Assembly (NCBI GenBank): GCA_025963715.1
Contig: JAOQAG010000027.1
Span: forward strand, 171,774 to 235,773
Origin: Bacteroidota bacterium
GTDB taxonomy: Bacteria; Bacteroidota; Bacteroidia; 2-12-FULL-35-15
DNA: 64,000 nt
Reading direction: 5' to 3'
The notes below the pieces were generated by a model. The model worked only from the letters and a program-made list of their open reading frames with translations. It was not told the DNA's origin and did no database searches. Position 1 is the first letter of the stretch; each line of letters opens with the position of its first letter. Below are positions 24,615-33,894 of this stretch, in pieces. The translations under genes and the position numbers were made by a program.

Positions 24615-26252
24615 ATGAAAAAGCAGCAGTTTTTGTGGAGATCCGAAAAGTATTTTTTCGCATTAATTGTTATTTTAACAGCCATACCGGTACTTTGCTG
24701 TAAGTTTTTTCCAACGGTGGACGGCCCGGCACATTTGTACAATGGCAATTTGCTGAAGCAGCTTTGGTTTTGCAAACAATCCTTTGCGCGTGATTTTTTC
24801 GATATCAACACACACTTAAATTCTAACTTTATTGATCACGTTTGGTTTGCCCTTGCAGGCACTTTTCTGCCATCTTACCTCGTGGAAAAAAGCATTCTCC
24901 TGTTTTATGTCGTTACGCTTCCCTATTCGTTTCGTTTTCTGGCAAAACGCCTTGTGAACGATCAGCATTCGGCGCGCATTGCCTCATATCTTATTTTTTC
25001 GTTTGTTTATTCTTTCACGTTCCAGATCGGATTTTTCAATTTCAGCATTGGGATCCCCCTGGTTTTCTGGACATTGGGATTGTGGGTGCAGCACCGCGAA
25101 CAGCTTACGGCGAAAAGGATTGCGCTGCTTTGTTTTTTAACAACAGCAATTTATGTATCGCATATTTTTAATTTCCTGTTATTGGGAATTGTCGTTTTTG
25201 TGAACGAGCTGCAATACCTTATCCGCTTTAAAACATTCAGCAGCATCTCAAAAAAGTTGCTGGCGCTTACCGCGATATTTATTCCCGGACTGATCCTTTC
25301 CGGTTTGTTTTTTATCTCCAATAATAATTTCCGGCACGATCCGCCAAGCTATCTTTCCAAACACGACCTGATCCATACCATTATTGAGTTTAAGCCAATA
25401 ATCACATTGAGCTATGATAAAGAAAGAACCTTTGCGCTCGTGATCGGCTTATCTGTTTGCGCATTGCTGGTGCTGGTAATCCTTGATTATCTGAAAAAAC
25501 GAAACACAGCAAAAACACAGGAAACCCACAGCACACCAATCAACCAGTTAACCAATGAACCAATGAACAAGGAGTTCAAGCCGTTCTGGATCATTTCCAC
25601 ACTGATCGTTCTGCTGTTGTTTTTTATTTTTCCCGATTGGGTGGTTTCCGGCGGGTTTATTTCCATACGCTGGGCCTTGTTCTTTTTTTACATGCTGCTG
25701 ATCGTGATCGCCGCAAAAGGGTTACCGGTAAAATGGCTGCTGTTGCCGGTTGCAACCATGCTTGTTACCCATTTTTTATTTTTGAGATATCATGCCGAAC
25801 AAACAAAATCGCTGAGCGCCGATGCAGAAATGCTGGTGGAGGCAGAACAGCACATGGACAACAATTCGGTGCTTTTGCCGTTGAACTTTTCAACCAACTG
25901 GCTGCAGATCAATTTTGCAAATTACATGGCAACACAAAAAAACATTATTAACCTGGATAATTACGAGCCAACAAAACCGCATTTTCCACTCATGTGGAAG
26001 CAGGGAGAAGCCGTGTACGACCTTATGCCGGGCTATGGCAATAAAAACCCGCCTTGCATTAATATTGAAGCGTATGAGAAAAAAACGCATCACCGGATCA
26101 ATTATCTGAGCACGTTTTATTTTACCGGCGATCTCAGCGATTCCTGCGCGGCAAACACTGAAAAAGTGATCAAAGAAAATTTTGATTTGATATACGAATC
26201 AAAAAACAAGCGCCTGCAATTGTACGAGCGAAAGCAACACTTACCCCTGTGA
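24615..26252 (+). CDS. polytopic GT-C-like glycosyltransferase/membrane protein with in-frame repeat insertion
   Basis: This 545-residue protein has about ten hydrophobic segments and an acidic motif in the first external loop (TVDGPAHLYNG), as in GT-C enzymes that use polyprenyl-phosphate sugars. The family assignment is inferred from topology and this motif. Around residues 299-318 a hydrophilic loop (TQETHSTPINQLTNEPMNKE) is encoded by a copy of the dispersed CACAGCACACCAAT/AATGAACC repeat, kept in frame. The C-terminal ~130 residues are soluble and show no trefoil. It is the first of a run of plus-strand surface-glycan genes. Confidence 0.7.
   Translation: MKKQQFLWRSEKYFFALIVILTAIPVLCCKFFPTVDGPAHLYNGNLLKQLWFCKQSFARDFFDINTHLNSNFIDHVWFALAGTFLPSYLVEKSILLFYVVTLPYSFRFLAKRLVNDQHSARIASYLIFSFVYSFTFQIGFFNFSIGIPLVFWTLGLWVQHREQLTAKRIALLCFLTTAIYVSHIFNFLLLGIVVFVNELQYLIRFKTFSSISKKLLALTAIFIPGLILSGLFFISNNNFRHDPPSYLSKHDLIHTIIEFKPIITLSYDKERTFALVIGLSVCALLVLVILDYLKKRNTAKTQETHSTPINQLTNEPMNKEFKPFWIISTLIVLLLFFIFPDWVVSGGFISIRWALFFFYMLLIVIAAKGLPVKWLLLPVATMLVTHFLFLRYHAEQTKSLSADAEMLVEAEQHMDNNSVLLPLNFSTNWLQINFANYMATQKNIINLDNYEPTKPHFPLMWKQGEAVYDLMPGYGNKNPPCINIEAYEKKTHHRINYLSTFYFTGDLSDSCAANTEKVIKENFDLIYESKNKRLQLYERKQHLPL
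25525..25570 (+). repeat. dispersed AATGAACC repeat inside a coding sequence
   Basis: ACCCACAGCACACCAATCAA followed by CCAGTTAACCAATGAACCAA is the same repeat type as at 17.8-18.1 kb and 53.3-53.5 kb. Here it is translated in frame. Confidence 0.75.
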
Positions 26253-26269
26253 TTAATTAAACAAGCGAA

Positions 26270-28183
26270 ATGGGAGAGCTGTACAAACACGAAGAACAAA
26301 AAAAAATAAACACCGCGCTGTTTGTTATTGCCGCACTGGTATTTGCATATACCGCCACCCGTGCTTATTTGCTGGCCATTACCTGGGATGAAGCGTATAC
26401 CTACATTGAGTTTGTACGCAACAGGATCATCCTTCCGAAAACGTTCGAGATCATGTCGGCAAACAATCATTTGCTGAACACCTCGCTGATGCTGTTCTTT
26501 ACCCGCATGTTTGGTGTGAGCGAGATCGTGATGCGCATACACATCCTGATCGCGCATTTGCTGTTCCTTTTTTATTCAGCGCGCCTGCTGAAAAATCTCA
26601 ATAATAAATGGCTGATCATTACCGCTTTTATTATTGTGAATGTAAATCCGTACATGCTCGATTTCTTTTCTGTTGCCCGCGGATACGGGCTTTCCATTGG
26701 CCTGATGATGGTAAGCATTTATTATTTTTATTTGCTTCACAAAAAAGAAAAGAAAAATACCAACGCTATTATCTCCATTATTTTTGCCGGTTTGGCAGCA
26801 CTTGCCAATTTTGTTTTACTTAATTATTGTATGGTGTTGTTTGGGTTGATCGTGTTGTTGTACGTCTACACGGCAGTAAAATCAGCCAAACCCGGGAAAC
26901 AAAAAACAGTAACGGTTATAAAAGGATTGGCCGTACCCACCCTGTTGATGGGATTGCTGCTGCTTTTTGTAGTACCCATTGCCATGAAATTAAAAACAGC
27001 CGGAGCTTTATTTTTTGGCGGAGAAAGAGGTTTTTGGGCCGATACGATGAGCACGATTACCGACCGTTGTTTTTATGAAACAAGCTATAATGTGTGGCTG
27101 CAGCGACTGGCAAAAGGATTTGTGTTTTTGATCCTGATCGCGTCCATCATCATTGTTGCCGGACGGGTTATAAAAAAACAAATTTCTGCGAACACACTTT
27201 TTTTAACATCGCTTTTATTGCTGATCGGTTTGTGTTGCTTCTCCACAGTGGTGCAGCACCACCTGCTGAAAACGCCTTATTTACTGGACCGAACGGCCTT
27301 GTTCCTTGTTGTTTTATTTAACCTGATCCTTGTTTTTTTTATTTCGGAACTCGCCCTAAAAAAACCGGCAGCATCCTGGGTTTCACATATAGCAGCAGTT
27401 GCGGCACTTTTTCACTTTTTCACGGTATTTAATTTCAGCTATGTACTGGAGTGGAAGCTGGATTGCAACACCAAAGAAATGCTCAGCGACCTGGCAAAAA
27501 TAAAACAAGTGCCTGCTGCGAAAGAGACCGTGAGTATTGGCATTCCGCTGATCTTTGATCCTGCGATTAATTTTTACCGGGAAAAAGACAACCTGCTTTG
27601 GCTGAATACCGCCTGGAGGGAAGAAACAACCAGTATGCAGCAGGATTATTTTTTTCTCTCGCAGGATGCATTGCAAAAAATAAACAAGGATTCCATTACC
27701 ATCCTGAAAACATACCCGGTAACAGGCAATGTACTGGCAAAACCCAAATATCCGCCAACCGAAATAAAGGCGGCATTTGTAAAAGAAATGAACTTTGATG
27801 ACAAACCGGAAAAACGCTTTACGGTAGATGCTTCGGTAGAATATGCGCCGGGTTTTTCCTACATTGTAAACGATAGTATTACGCCGGGCAGAACTGCCGT
27901 GATTGATTTTAACGCGGAGGTGATGGGCCCGGAGGCCAAAAAGAATAATCTGGTGATGGTACTATCTTTTCAAAATGCAAAAGGTGAACTGTATTCCTGG
28001 CAAAAAGCCTATGTAAAGGATTTTTTGAAAGACCGGAATCATTGGTTTAAAGCAACATTTACCTGCATTGTTCCCGAAAAAGCGCAGGCTGGCGATGAAA
28101 TAAAAGCATATATTTGGAACCCCCACCAACACTTGTTATATATAAAACACATGGATTTTAAGTGGCTGGATTACAATTATTAA
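26270..28183 (+). CDS. GT39-like GT-C glycosyltransferase with C-terminal jelly-roll-like domain
   Basis: This 637-residue protein has a first-loop TWDEAYTYIEF motif (near residues 39-49), the classic acidic pair of ArnT/PMT-like GT-C enzymes, and ten or more hydrophobic segments to about residue 410. The last ~130 residues are a soluble beta-rich domain. It ends in IKAYIWNPHQHLLYIKHMDF, which resembles the YIWN...FYxDDLxIDY ends of modules in the 651-, 760-, 793- and 188-residue proteins of this locus. Likely role: transfer of a lipid-linked sugar on the outer face of the inner membrane. Confidence 0.8.
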   Translation: MGELYKHEEQKKINTALFVIAALVFAYTATRAYLLAITWDEAYTYIEFVRNRIILPKTFEIMSANNHLLNTSLMLFFTRMFGVSEIVMRIHILIAHLLFLFYSARLLKNLNNKWLIITAFIIVNVNPYMLDFFSVARGYGLSIGLMMVSIYYFYLLHKKEKKNTNAIISIIFAGLAALANFVLLNYCMVLFGLIVLLYVYTAVKSAKPGKQKTVTVIKGLAVPTLLMGLLLLFVVPIAMKLKTAGALFFGGERGFWADTMSTITDRCFYETSYNVWLQRLAKGFVFLILIASIIIVAGRVIKKQISANTLFLTSLLLLIGLCCFSTVVQHHLLKTPYLLDRTALFLVVLFNLILVFFISELALKKPAASWVSHIAAVAALFHFFTVFNFSYVLEWKLDCNTKEMLSDLAKIKQVPAAKETVSIGIPLIFDPAINFYREKDNLLWLNTAWREETTSMQQDYFFLSQDALQKINKDSITILKTYPVTGNVLAKPKYPPTEIKAAFVKEMNFDDKPEKRFTVDASVEYAPGFSYIVNDSITPGRTAVIDFNAEVMGPEAKKNNLVMVLSFQNAKGELYSWQKAYVKDFLKDRNHWFKATFTCIVPEKAQAGDEIKAYIWNPHQHLLYIKHMDFKWLDYNY

Positions 28184-28254
28184 CCACATTTATGAGCCTT
28201 ATGAAATTGAAAATAAACAACAACGTTTACTAGATACTGTTAAGTGCATTACTG

Positions 28255-30030
28255 TTGATGGGAGCAGCACTTTATAATAGCTTTCCATTTGTAACATCCG
28301 ACTCGGGCACTTATATTGCCAGTGGTTTTCTTGGTTTTGTGCCTTACGACCGGCCCATTGTTTATGGATTATTTATCCGGTTTTCCAGCATGGCATCCAG
28401 CCTGTGGTTTACCATCATTTTCCAGGCAATTATTTTATCGTTTATTGTTTGGCAGGTAATCAATAAATTTTCGATTGCAACACTTACAAATGTTGAAAAA
28501 TTCAGCATTGTTATTTTGATCTCTATGCTCAGCAGTATTAGTTGGTATGCCAGCCAGATCATGCCGGATATCTTTACACCGGTTGGAATCCTCGCATTTT
28601 TATTATTGCTGTTCAGTACAAAAAATAAATTCACATTCTTTTTTAATTCCATTATTTTATTGTTGAGCTGCCTGGTGCACAATTCAAATTTGGTAATCTT
28701 TTCAATGCTTACGGTGGGCCTGATATTGTATGGGATCTTTTCAAAATCATTCAAACAACAATTGCTTTCTTTCCGGAGAAGCGCTTTTGTTTTTATGCTG
28801 GTTGCATCTGCGTGGATCATTGCTCCCGGGATTAATTATGCCGTTGACGGAAATTACCGGCTTACCGGCAGTCCGGGTGTATTTTTAATGGCAAAAAATG
28901 TGGAAAACGGGATCATGGATAAATACCTGGCCAGAAATTGCGGGAAGTATTTAATGAAAACATTACCGGACTCCGGGACATACCTGATCCTGGCAAAAAA
29001 CAGCAAAAAAGTGGTGGATGTAGAAGGGGTAAGCAAAGCCGATAATGCCGCGCTGCACATCTGGCAATACATGGCGCAGCCCAACCAGCAATTTAAGATC
29101 ATCAGGGTAAAGGATAAATGGTATAAGATCATTTCCTTAAACAGCGATAAATGTGTGCAGCTTAATCCGGCAGATACCAGTAACACCGGCTATCCGGTGC
29201 AAGGCTCTTATACCGGCGCCGACAATCAGTTGTATACATTTATAACGGCGGCAACTCCGGGACATTTTAACATCGTAAACAAACAAAGCGGAAAAATGTG
29301 GGGAACAGCATCCGGTAATTTGGAAGATGGCACGCCTATACAGCAGTATGTTGCAGATTTGGGAGATCAGCAGGAATTCCAGATCATACAAACCGGCCAT
29401 TGTTTGTGTATGTATAAAGACGAATTGCCCAATTCGGCGATCGGATTTTTATGGGACGATCATTCCGTGTTTTCACAAACAGGTAACTGGAAGCATGCGA
29501 ACGAAGAGTACAGCCCGATGTTACACGACATCTTTTTTTCCCCCAACTATTTCGGTCCAAACGTTGGTGAAGCACTTAGCGCCCTGTTGCAGCAGTTAAC
29601 ACGAAATGATATTGGGGACGGAATCGTTGCCTATGATGGAAACAGTTCTCCCTTTTTTGCGATCAGGCAAAACCTGCCTTATGAAATAAAATCATTTAGC
29701 CGCAGCAGGCAAAACCTCGGGCAGGTGCGTTTTACGGAAGTCAATAAGCGTAATTTCTGGCTGCTGATCTTTTCCACGATCATCATCCTTTTCTTTTTTC
29801 AGAACAAAACATTGCGAAGCACAGTTTCTGCAGAGTTTAGCATTTTTATAAAACTTTGCCTGCTGGCGATCGTTATAAACGCTTTTGTAACAGGTGCAAT
29901 GGCCAATGTGCTGGATCGCCTGCAATCGCGCGTAAGCTGGTGTATTCCGCTAATGGCGGCAATTTTAGTTTTTAACACTTTTTTTCCGGTCTTGAAAAAG
30001 CGGTTAAAAACCACTTTTTCAAGGGAATAA
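28255..30030 (+). CDS. polytopic GT-C-like protein with a ricin-type beta-trefoil inserted in an external loop
   Basis: Counted from 28255 it is 591 residues. Hydrophobic segments flank a ~140-residue soluble insert (about 242-381) with ricin-type QxW-like features: ALHIWQYMAQPNQQFKI, KDKWYKIISLNSDKCVQL and GTPIQQYVADLGDQQEFQI. The acidic motif TSDSGTY is in the first loop. The natural start is probably ATG 28192. That frame runs MSLMKLKINNNVY, then an amber TAG (28231-28233), then ILLSALLLMGAALYNS, which completes the first membrane helix. Translation may begin at TTG 28255 or ATG 28258, which cuts that helix. Nonsense mutation and sequencing error are both possible. Confidence 0.75.
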   Translation: MMGAALYNSFPFVTSDSGTYIASGFLGFVPYDRPIVYGLFIRFSSMASSLWFTIIFQAIILSFIVWQVINKFSIATLTNVEKFSIVILISMLSSISWYASQIMPDIFTPVGILAFLLLLFSTKNKFTFFFNSIILLLSCLVHNSNLVIFSMLTVGLILYGIFSKSFKQQLLSFRRSAFVFMLVASAWIIAPGINYAVDGNYRLTGSPGVFLMAKNVENGIMDKYLARNCGKYLMKTLPDSGTYLILAKNSKKVVDVEGVSKADNAALHIWQYMAQPNQQFKIIRVKDKWYKIISLNSDKCVQLNPADTSNTGYPVQGSYTGADNQLYTFITAATPGHFNIVNKQSGKMWGTASGNLEDGTPIQQYVADLGDQQEFQIIQTGHCLCMYKDELPNSAIGFLWDDHSVFSQTGNWKHANEEYSPMLHDIFFSPNYFGPNVGEALSALLQQLTRNDIGDGIVAYDGNSSPFFAIRQNLPYEIKSFSRSRQNLGQVRFTEVNKRNFWLLIFSTIIILFFFQNKTLRSTVSAEFSIFIKLCLLAIVINAFVTGAMANVLDRLQSRVSWCIPLMAAILVFNTFFPVLKKRLKTTFSRE

Positions 30031-30137
30031 TTCGTTTTACCCAAGGAAAAGATTTGATATATTTGATGCGCTTTGAAAACCAGGGAATTGAATACCGGCA
30101 GACCGGAGAAATTTAAAAATCAACCACAGAAAGAACA

Positions 30138-30860
30138 ATGCTCATAAAAAAATTATCCATTGTGATCCCGGCCTATAATGAAGCCAGAACGATCCATTTG
30201 ATCTTAAACAAAGTAATTGCCGTTAAGCTGGTAAATGATATTGAAAAAGAAATTATCATCGTAAACGATTGCTCGAAAGATAACACCAAAGAGGTAATTG
30301 AAACTTACATTGCTGAGCATCCGGGCAGCAATATCCGCCTGTTTAACCAGGAATACAACCAGGGAAAAGGCGCAGCGCTGCACAAAGGCATTTCGCTTTC
30401 TACGGGCGAATATTTAATTATACAGGATGCCGATCTGGAATACGATCCGGAAGAATACAACATTCTTTTAAAACCGGTGATCAATGGTTTTGCCGATGTG
30501 GTATTCGGGTCGCGCTTTGCAGGTGGTGAGCCGCACAGGATCTTGTTCTTCTGGCACACGATCGGGAATAAAATGCTTACGTTTTTATCCAACATGTTTA
30601 CCAATCTGAACCTGTCGGATATGGAAACCTGCTACAAACTGTTTAAAACAGAAACGATCCAGAGCATAAAATTGAAAGAGAACCGCTTTGGTTTTGAGCC
30701 GGAAGTAACGGCAAAAATCTCGCGCGTTCCCAATATCCGCATTTACGAAGTGGGAATTTCCTATTACGGAAGAACGTACGAAGAGGGTAAAAAAATTGGC
30801 TGGAAAGACGGATTCAGAGCCATCTGGTGTATTATGAAATACAACCTGTTTTCGAAATAG
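30138..30860 (+). CDS. GT2 glycosyltransferase, polyprenyl-phosphate sugar synthase-like
   Basis: This 240-residue cytoplasmic GT-A fold enzyme has the nucleotide-sugar motifs [13 protein letters not shown] and VNDCSKDNT and the metal-binding [14 protein letters not shown]. It matches the DPM1-like group that makes dolichyl/undecaprenyl-phosphate mannose or glucose. It has no C-terminal membrane helices. Such a product is the donor that GT-C enzymes use, and the gene sits among them, so donor supply for the locus is its likely job. Confidence 0.9.
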   Translation: MLIKKLSIVIPAYNEARTIHLILNKVIAVKLVNDIEKEIIIVNDCSKDNTKEVIETYIAEHPGSNIRLFNQEYNQGKGAALHKGISLSTGEYLIIQDADLEYDPEEYNILLKPVINGFADVVFGSRFAGGEPHRILFFWHTIGNKMLTFLSNMFTNLNLSDMETCYKLFKTETIQSIKLKENRFGFEPEVTAKISRVPNIRIYEVGISYYGRTYEEGKKIGWKDGFRAIWCIMKYNLFSK

Positions 30861-30910
30861 TACAACAGGAGCTTTCCCGAACCCCGGAATAAAAAAAATC
30901 GTCGAGTACT

Positions 30911-32820
30911 ATGCAACGAAGAGCCGGTCTTATTTTTTTATTTCTGGTTGTTGTTTTGTCTCTGGTTTTTGAGTATGGCGAAACGACATTAATGTTGCCA
31001 CAATCGGTTCATGATTGGAGGCAGGCAGACTGCGCATCATTTGCAATGATGTATTACGATCATGGGATGCATTTTTTTGAGCCAAGGGTTTATAATATCC
31101 TCATGAGTGAAGGAAATGCGGTAGGAGAATGCCCGATTCTTTATTACGTGGTTGCATGTTTGTACAAAGTATTTGGCCCTCACGAAGTTGTTTTCCGCCT
31201 TCTGTTTTTATTTATTTTTTATGCCGGACTTTTCTCTCTTTTTAAGATAGTCCAACGCCTTACCCAAAATTTATTTATTTCCATTTTTATTCCTTTGTTG
31301 CTTTTTTGCAGCCCACTGATTATGCTGTTTGCGAATAGTTTTTTATGCGATTCGCCCTCATTGGCAATGATCTTTATTGCATGGAATTTTATTTTTAAAT
31401 ACCGCGAAACCTCAAAAGAAAAACATTTTTGGCTTGGAATGTTCTTTTTTGCTTTTGCTTCATTACTAAAGCTAAATGCAGCAATAAGTATTATCGCTTT
31501 AGCTGTAATGTTCTTTTTAGAGCTTGCTGGCTGGATCCGCTTAAATAAAGACAAGAAGATGTTTATAAATGTGAAAAGCAACATCCCGGGTTTCCTAATG
31601 GTATTAATTATTGTATGCGCGTGGTATTTGTGGGCAATAACTATAATGCAAAATACAACACCTCATTTTTAGGAACACAGTCATGGCCGGGCTGGCCTAT
31701 ATGGGAAGCCAGCAAAAGGGATTTTCTAAGAACCATCAATCTTTTTTTCTTTCACATGGGCCATATTTATTCCTATGTTACTATTCTTGTTTTTTGCTTC
31801 TTGTTATGTTTTTCTCTTTTAAATAGAAAGCATTTGGATCCTTTGATCTATGGCATTCTTATCTTATTATTACTGGGTGTCGTTCTGTTTGTTTGTATGT
31901 TTTTTGTAGGTGTTGGAGATAATATTTATTACATCATTAACCTGATGGTTTTACCAGTATTTATTTTGATCGCATCAGCATTAATATTTAAAAACCGCTT
32001 CCCCGGGAGTCTTGATTCAAAAAGGTTTAAAATCGTGCTCTCTGCGTTTTTAATATTTAATGTTTTTTATGCAAAAGGAAAGCTTAAAGAATATTATCAT
32101 GAAGGGAAACTCCACTGGCACTCTAACATCAGTTTTTATAAACCAGCATTCAGATCTTTTGTTGACAGCATCGGGATAAAAAAAACAGATAAAATAATTA
32201 GTTTTCCGGACGCAACTCCGGATGTAACCTTATATATGATCGGGCGACAGGGTTGGAGTGGTTTTGACGCACAAATAGAGGAGGGCAGCATTAACAATTG
32301 TATTAGGAACGGGGCGAAATACTTATTTATTAACGATCCATCGATTTTATCAAATCCGGTATTAATGAATTATACCGGGGATTATGTCGCCAATTTTGAT
32401 AATATCTTTATTTATAGATTATCCAGCCCATCAAAAAAAACAATTTTGCTGAAAGGAATACTTAAGAATAGCAAAAATCAATTTTTAACAATTACGGAGG
32501 ATAGCGAAAAACAGCTTCAGATAACACCGGATTCTCTAAAGGCAACTATTTTTAAAATAGTGCCTTTAGGAAAAGACTTTGTTGCTATTAGAACAGAAAA
32601 CAATAAATCATTATCTTGCGATGTAGAAAATAAAGGAAAAATATCTGCATCCCACGAATGGGTTGGCTCATGGGAAATATTCAAAATGATTAAAAACGAC
32701 GATAAAACAATAAATATCAAGGGCGTAAACGGCAGCTATTTTTCTGTCGAAGGAATTAACATTAAGGCAAAAACAATTGAAAAAAACCTTTCTGAAAGGT
32801 TCCAGCTTATTTATAAATAA
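30911..32820 (+). pseudogene. frameshifted GT-C glycosyltransferase with C-terminal fascin-like trefoil
   Basis: Two overlapping frames form one protein of about 636 residues. The first frame has the hallmark VHDWRQADCASF loop motif and ends LWAITIMQNTTPHF. The second resumes with NNYNAKYNTSFLGTQSWPGW, the expected continuation. The switch is at about 31634-31637 (GCAATAAC) and is explained by loss of one A from GCAAATAAC. The C-terminal ~130 residues are beta-trefoil-like (KNSKNQFLTITEDSEKQLQI, SWEIFKM). It may be a real inactivation, an assembly error in an A-rich site, or less likely a recoded gene. Confidence 0.8.
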
Positions 32821-32834
32821 ATTTTCTAAAAGCA

Positions 32835-33353
32835 ATGAACAACTATCGTAAAAAGCTAGTCCGGGCGGTGAACGTTTCATCCCTTCTTTTATTATTATTT
32901 TTAATGGCTTGCGGATCTTCTTCCGATCAAAAAAATCCGAAGGACCAAACGGCTGAAACCTCTTCTCCCAACGAAAAATTCATTATCAGGGCTTCCAACA
33001 GCCAGTTCTTATCATTAACACCCAACAATACATTTGTGTCCAACCAGGTGGATCCGACCAAGGCTGCCATTTTTGAAAAAATAAACCTCGGCAACGGAAA
33101 ATGCGCACTGAAAGCGCCGAATGGCAAATATGTTTCTGCCGACAAATCCCAAAGATCTTTACTGTATGCAACCAAAGATAGTTGTGGCGAATCCGAAACA
33201 TTTGAGATCATTGCGGTGGATGAGTCAAGAACACAGATCAGATCATCTGCCGGAAAATATGTTTGTGCCGACAGGACCAAAGGTGATACGCTGGTTGTAA
33301 ACCGCGATACGGCAGGCAATTGGGAAACCTTTGATTTTCAAAAACAAAACTAA
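32835..33353 (+). CDS. fascin-like beta-trefoil lipoprotein 1
   Basis: This 172-residue protein has a lipoprotein signal (LLFLMAC, Cys 27) and a linker. Its ~125-residue domain is built of repeats such as NGKYVSADKSQRSLLYA and AGKYVCADRTKGDTLVVNRD, ending GNWETFDF. This repeat form is typical of fascin-like/actin-cross-linking-like trefoils, which in bacteria often bind glycans. It starts 14 bp after the frameshifted GT-C gene whose C-terminal domain is of the same type. A surface or periplasmic sugar-binding role is inferred. Confidence 0.85.
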   Translation: MNNYRKKLVRAVNVSSLLLLLFLMACGSSSDQKNPKDQTAETSSPNEKFIIRASNSQFLSLTPNNTFVSNQVDPTKAAIFEKINLGNGKCALKAPNGKYVSADKSQRSLLYATKDSCGESETFEIIAVDESRTQIRSSAGKYVCADRTKGDTLVVNRDTAGNWETFDFQKQN

Positions 33354-33361
33354 GCCGCAGT

Positions 33362-33853
33362 ATGAAGATCAGGTACACCTTTTTCCTTTTATTATTAATG
33401 GTATGCGCATGCGGACCAGCTAACCAGCCGGGCGATGATGATGAAACGCCTCTTTTGCCGGAAACGCAAACTACCCGGTTTATTTTAAAGGCATCCAACG
33501 GCAATTATTTTGTGATCGGAAATGAATTTTGCCTGACCGCAAATCAACCTGATGCAGCAAGAGCGGAAGAATTTGAAAAAACGGAAATGCCCAATGGAAA
33601 ATTTGCATTAAAAGCTTCTAACGGAAAGTTTATTTGCTCCGACCGGGAAAAGAACGGACTTTTGATTGTGAACCGTGATTTTCCGGGTGAATGGGAAACG
33701 TTTGATATCACTGTCAACCAAGGGAAAGCAACGATAAAGTCATCTGCCGGAAAGTTTGCATGTGCGGATCAGAGCAAAGGCGATATTGTTATTGCAAATC
33801 GTGATTCTGCAGGCGAGTGGGAAACGTTTACGTTAGAATTCAGCAAAAAATAA
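33362..33853 (+). CDS. fascin-like beta-trefoil lipoprotein 2
   Basis: This 163-residue paralogue of the preceding gene has the lipobox LMVCAC and three visible repeats ending in NGKFICSD, AGKFACAD and two GEWETF motifs. It lies 8 bp after its paralogue, so the pair is a tandem duplication in one transcript. The same trefoil closes the next gene product. Its function is unknown, and binding of the glycan made by the locus is inferred. Confidence 0.85.
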   Translation: MKIRYTFFLLLLMVCACGPANQPGDDDETPLLPETQTTRFILKASNGNYFVIGNEFCLTANQPDAARAEEFEKTEMPNGKFALKASNGKFICSDREKNGLLIVNRDFPGEWETFDITVNQGKATIKSSAGKFACADQSKGDIVIANRDSAGEWETFTLEFSKK

Positions 33854-33894
33854 ATAACCACACGCTCATAAAATCCGGGCACAAATCGTTATCA

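Noticed and set aside
28231..28233. TAG read as pyrrolysine or another recoded amino acid
   Set aside because: No pyl genes are visible and other genes in the window do not show internal TAG codons. Mutation or sequencing error is simpler.
31615..31672. Programmed -1 frameshift
   Set aside because: No classical slippery heptamer followed by a strong stem is evident. A single-base deletion explains the join better.
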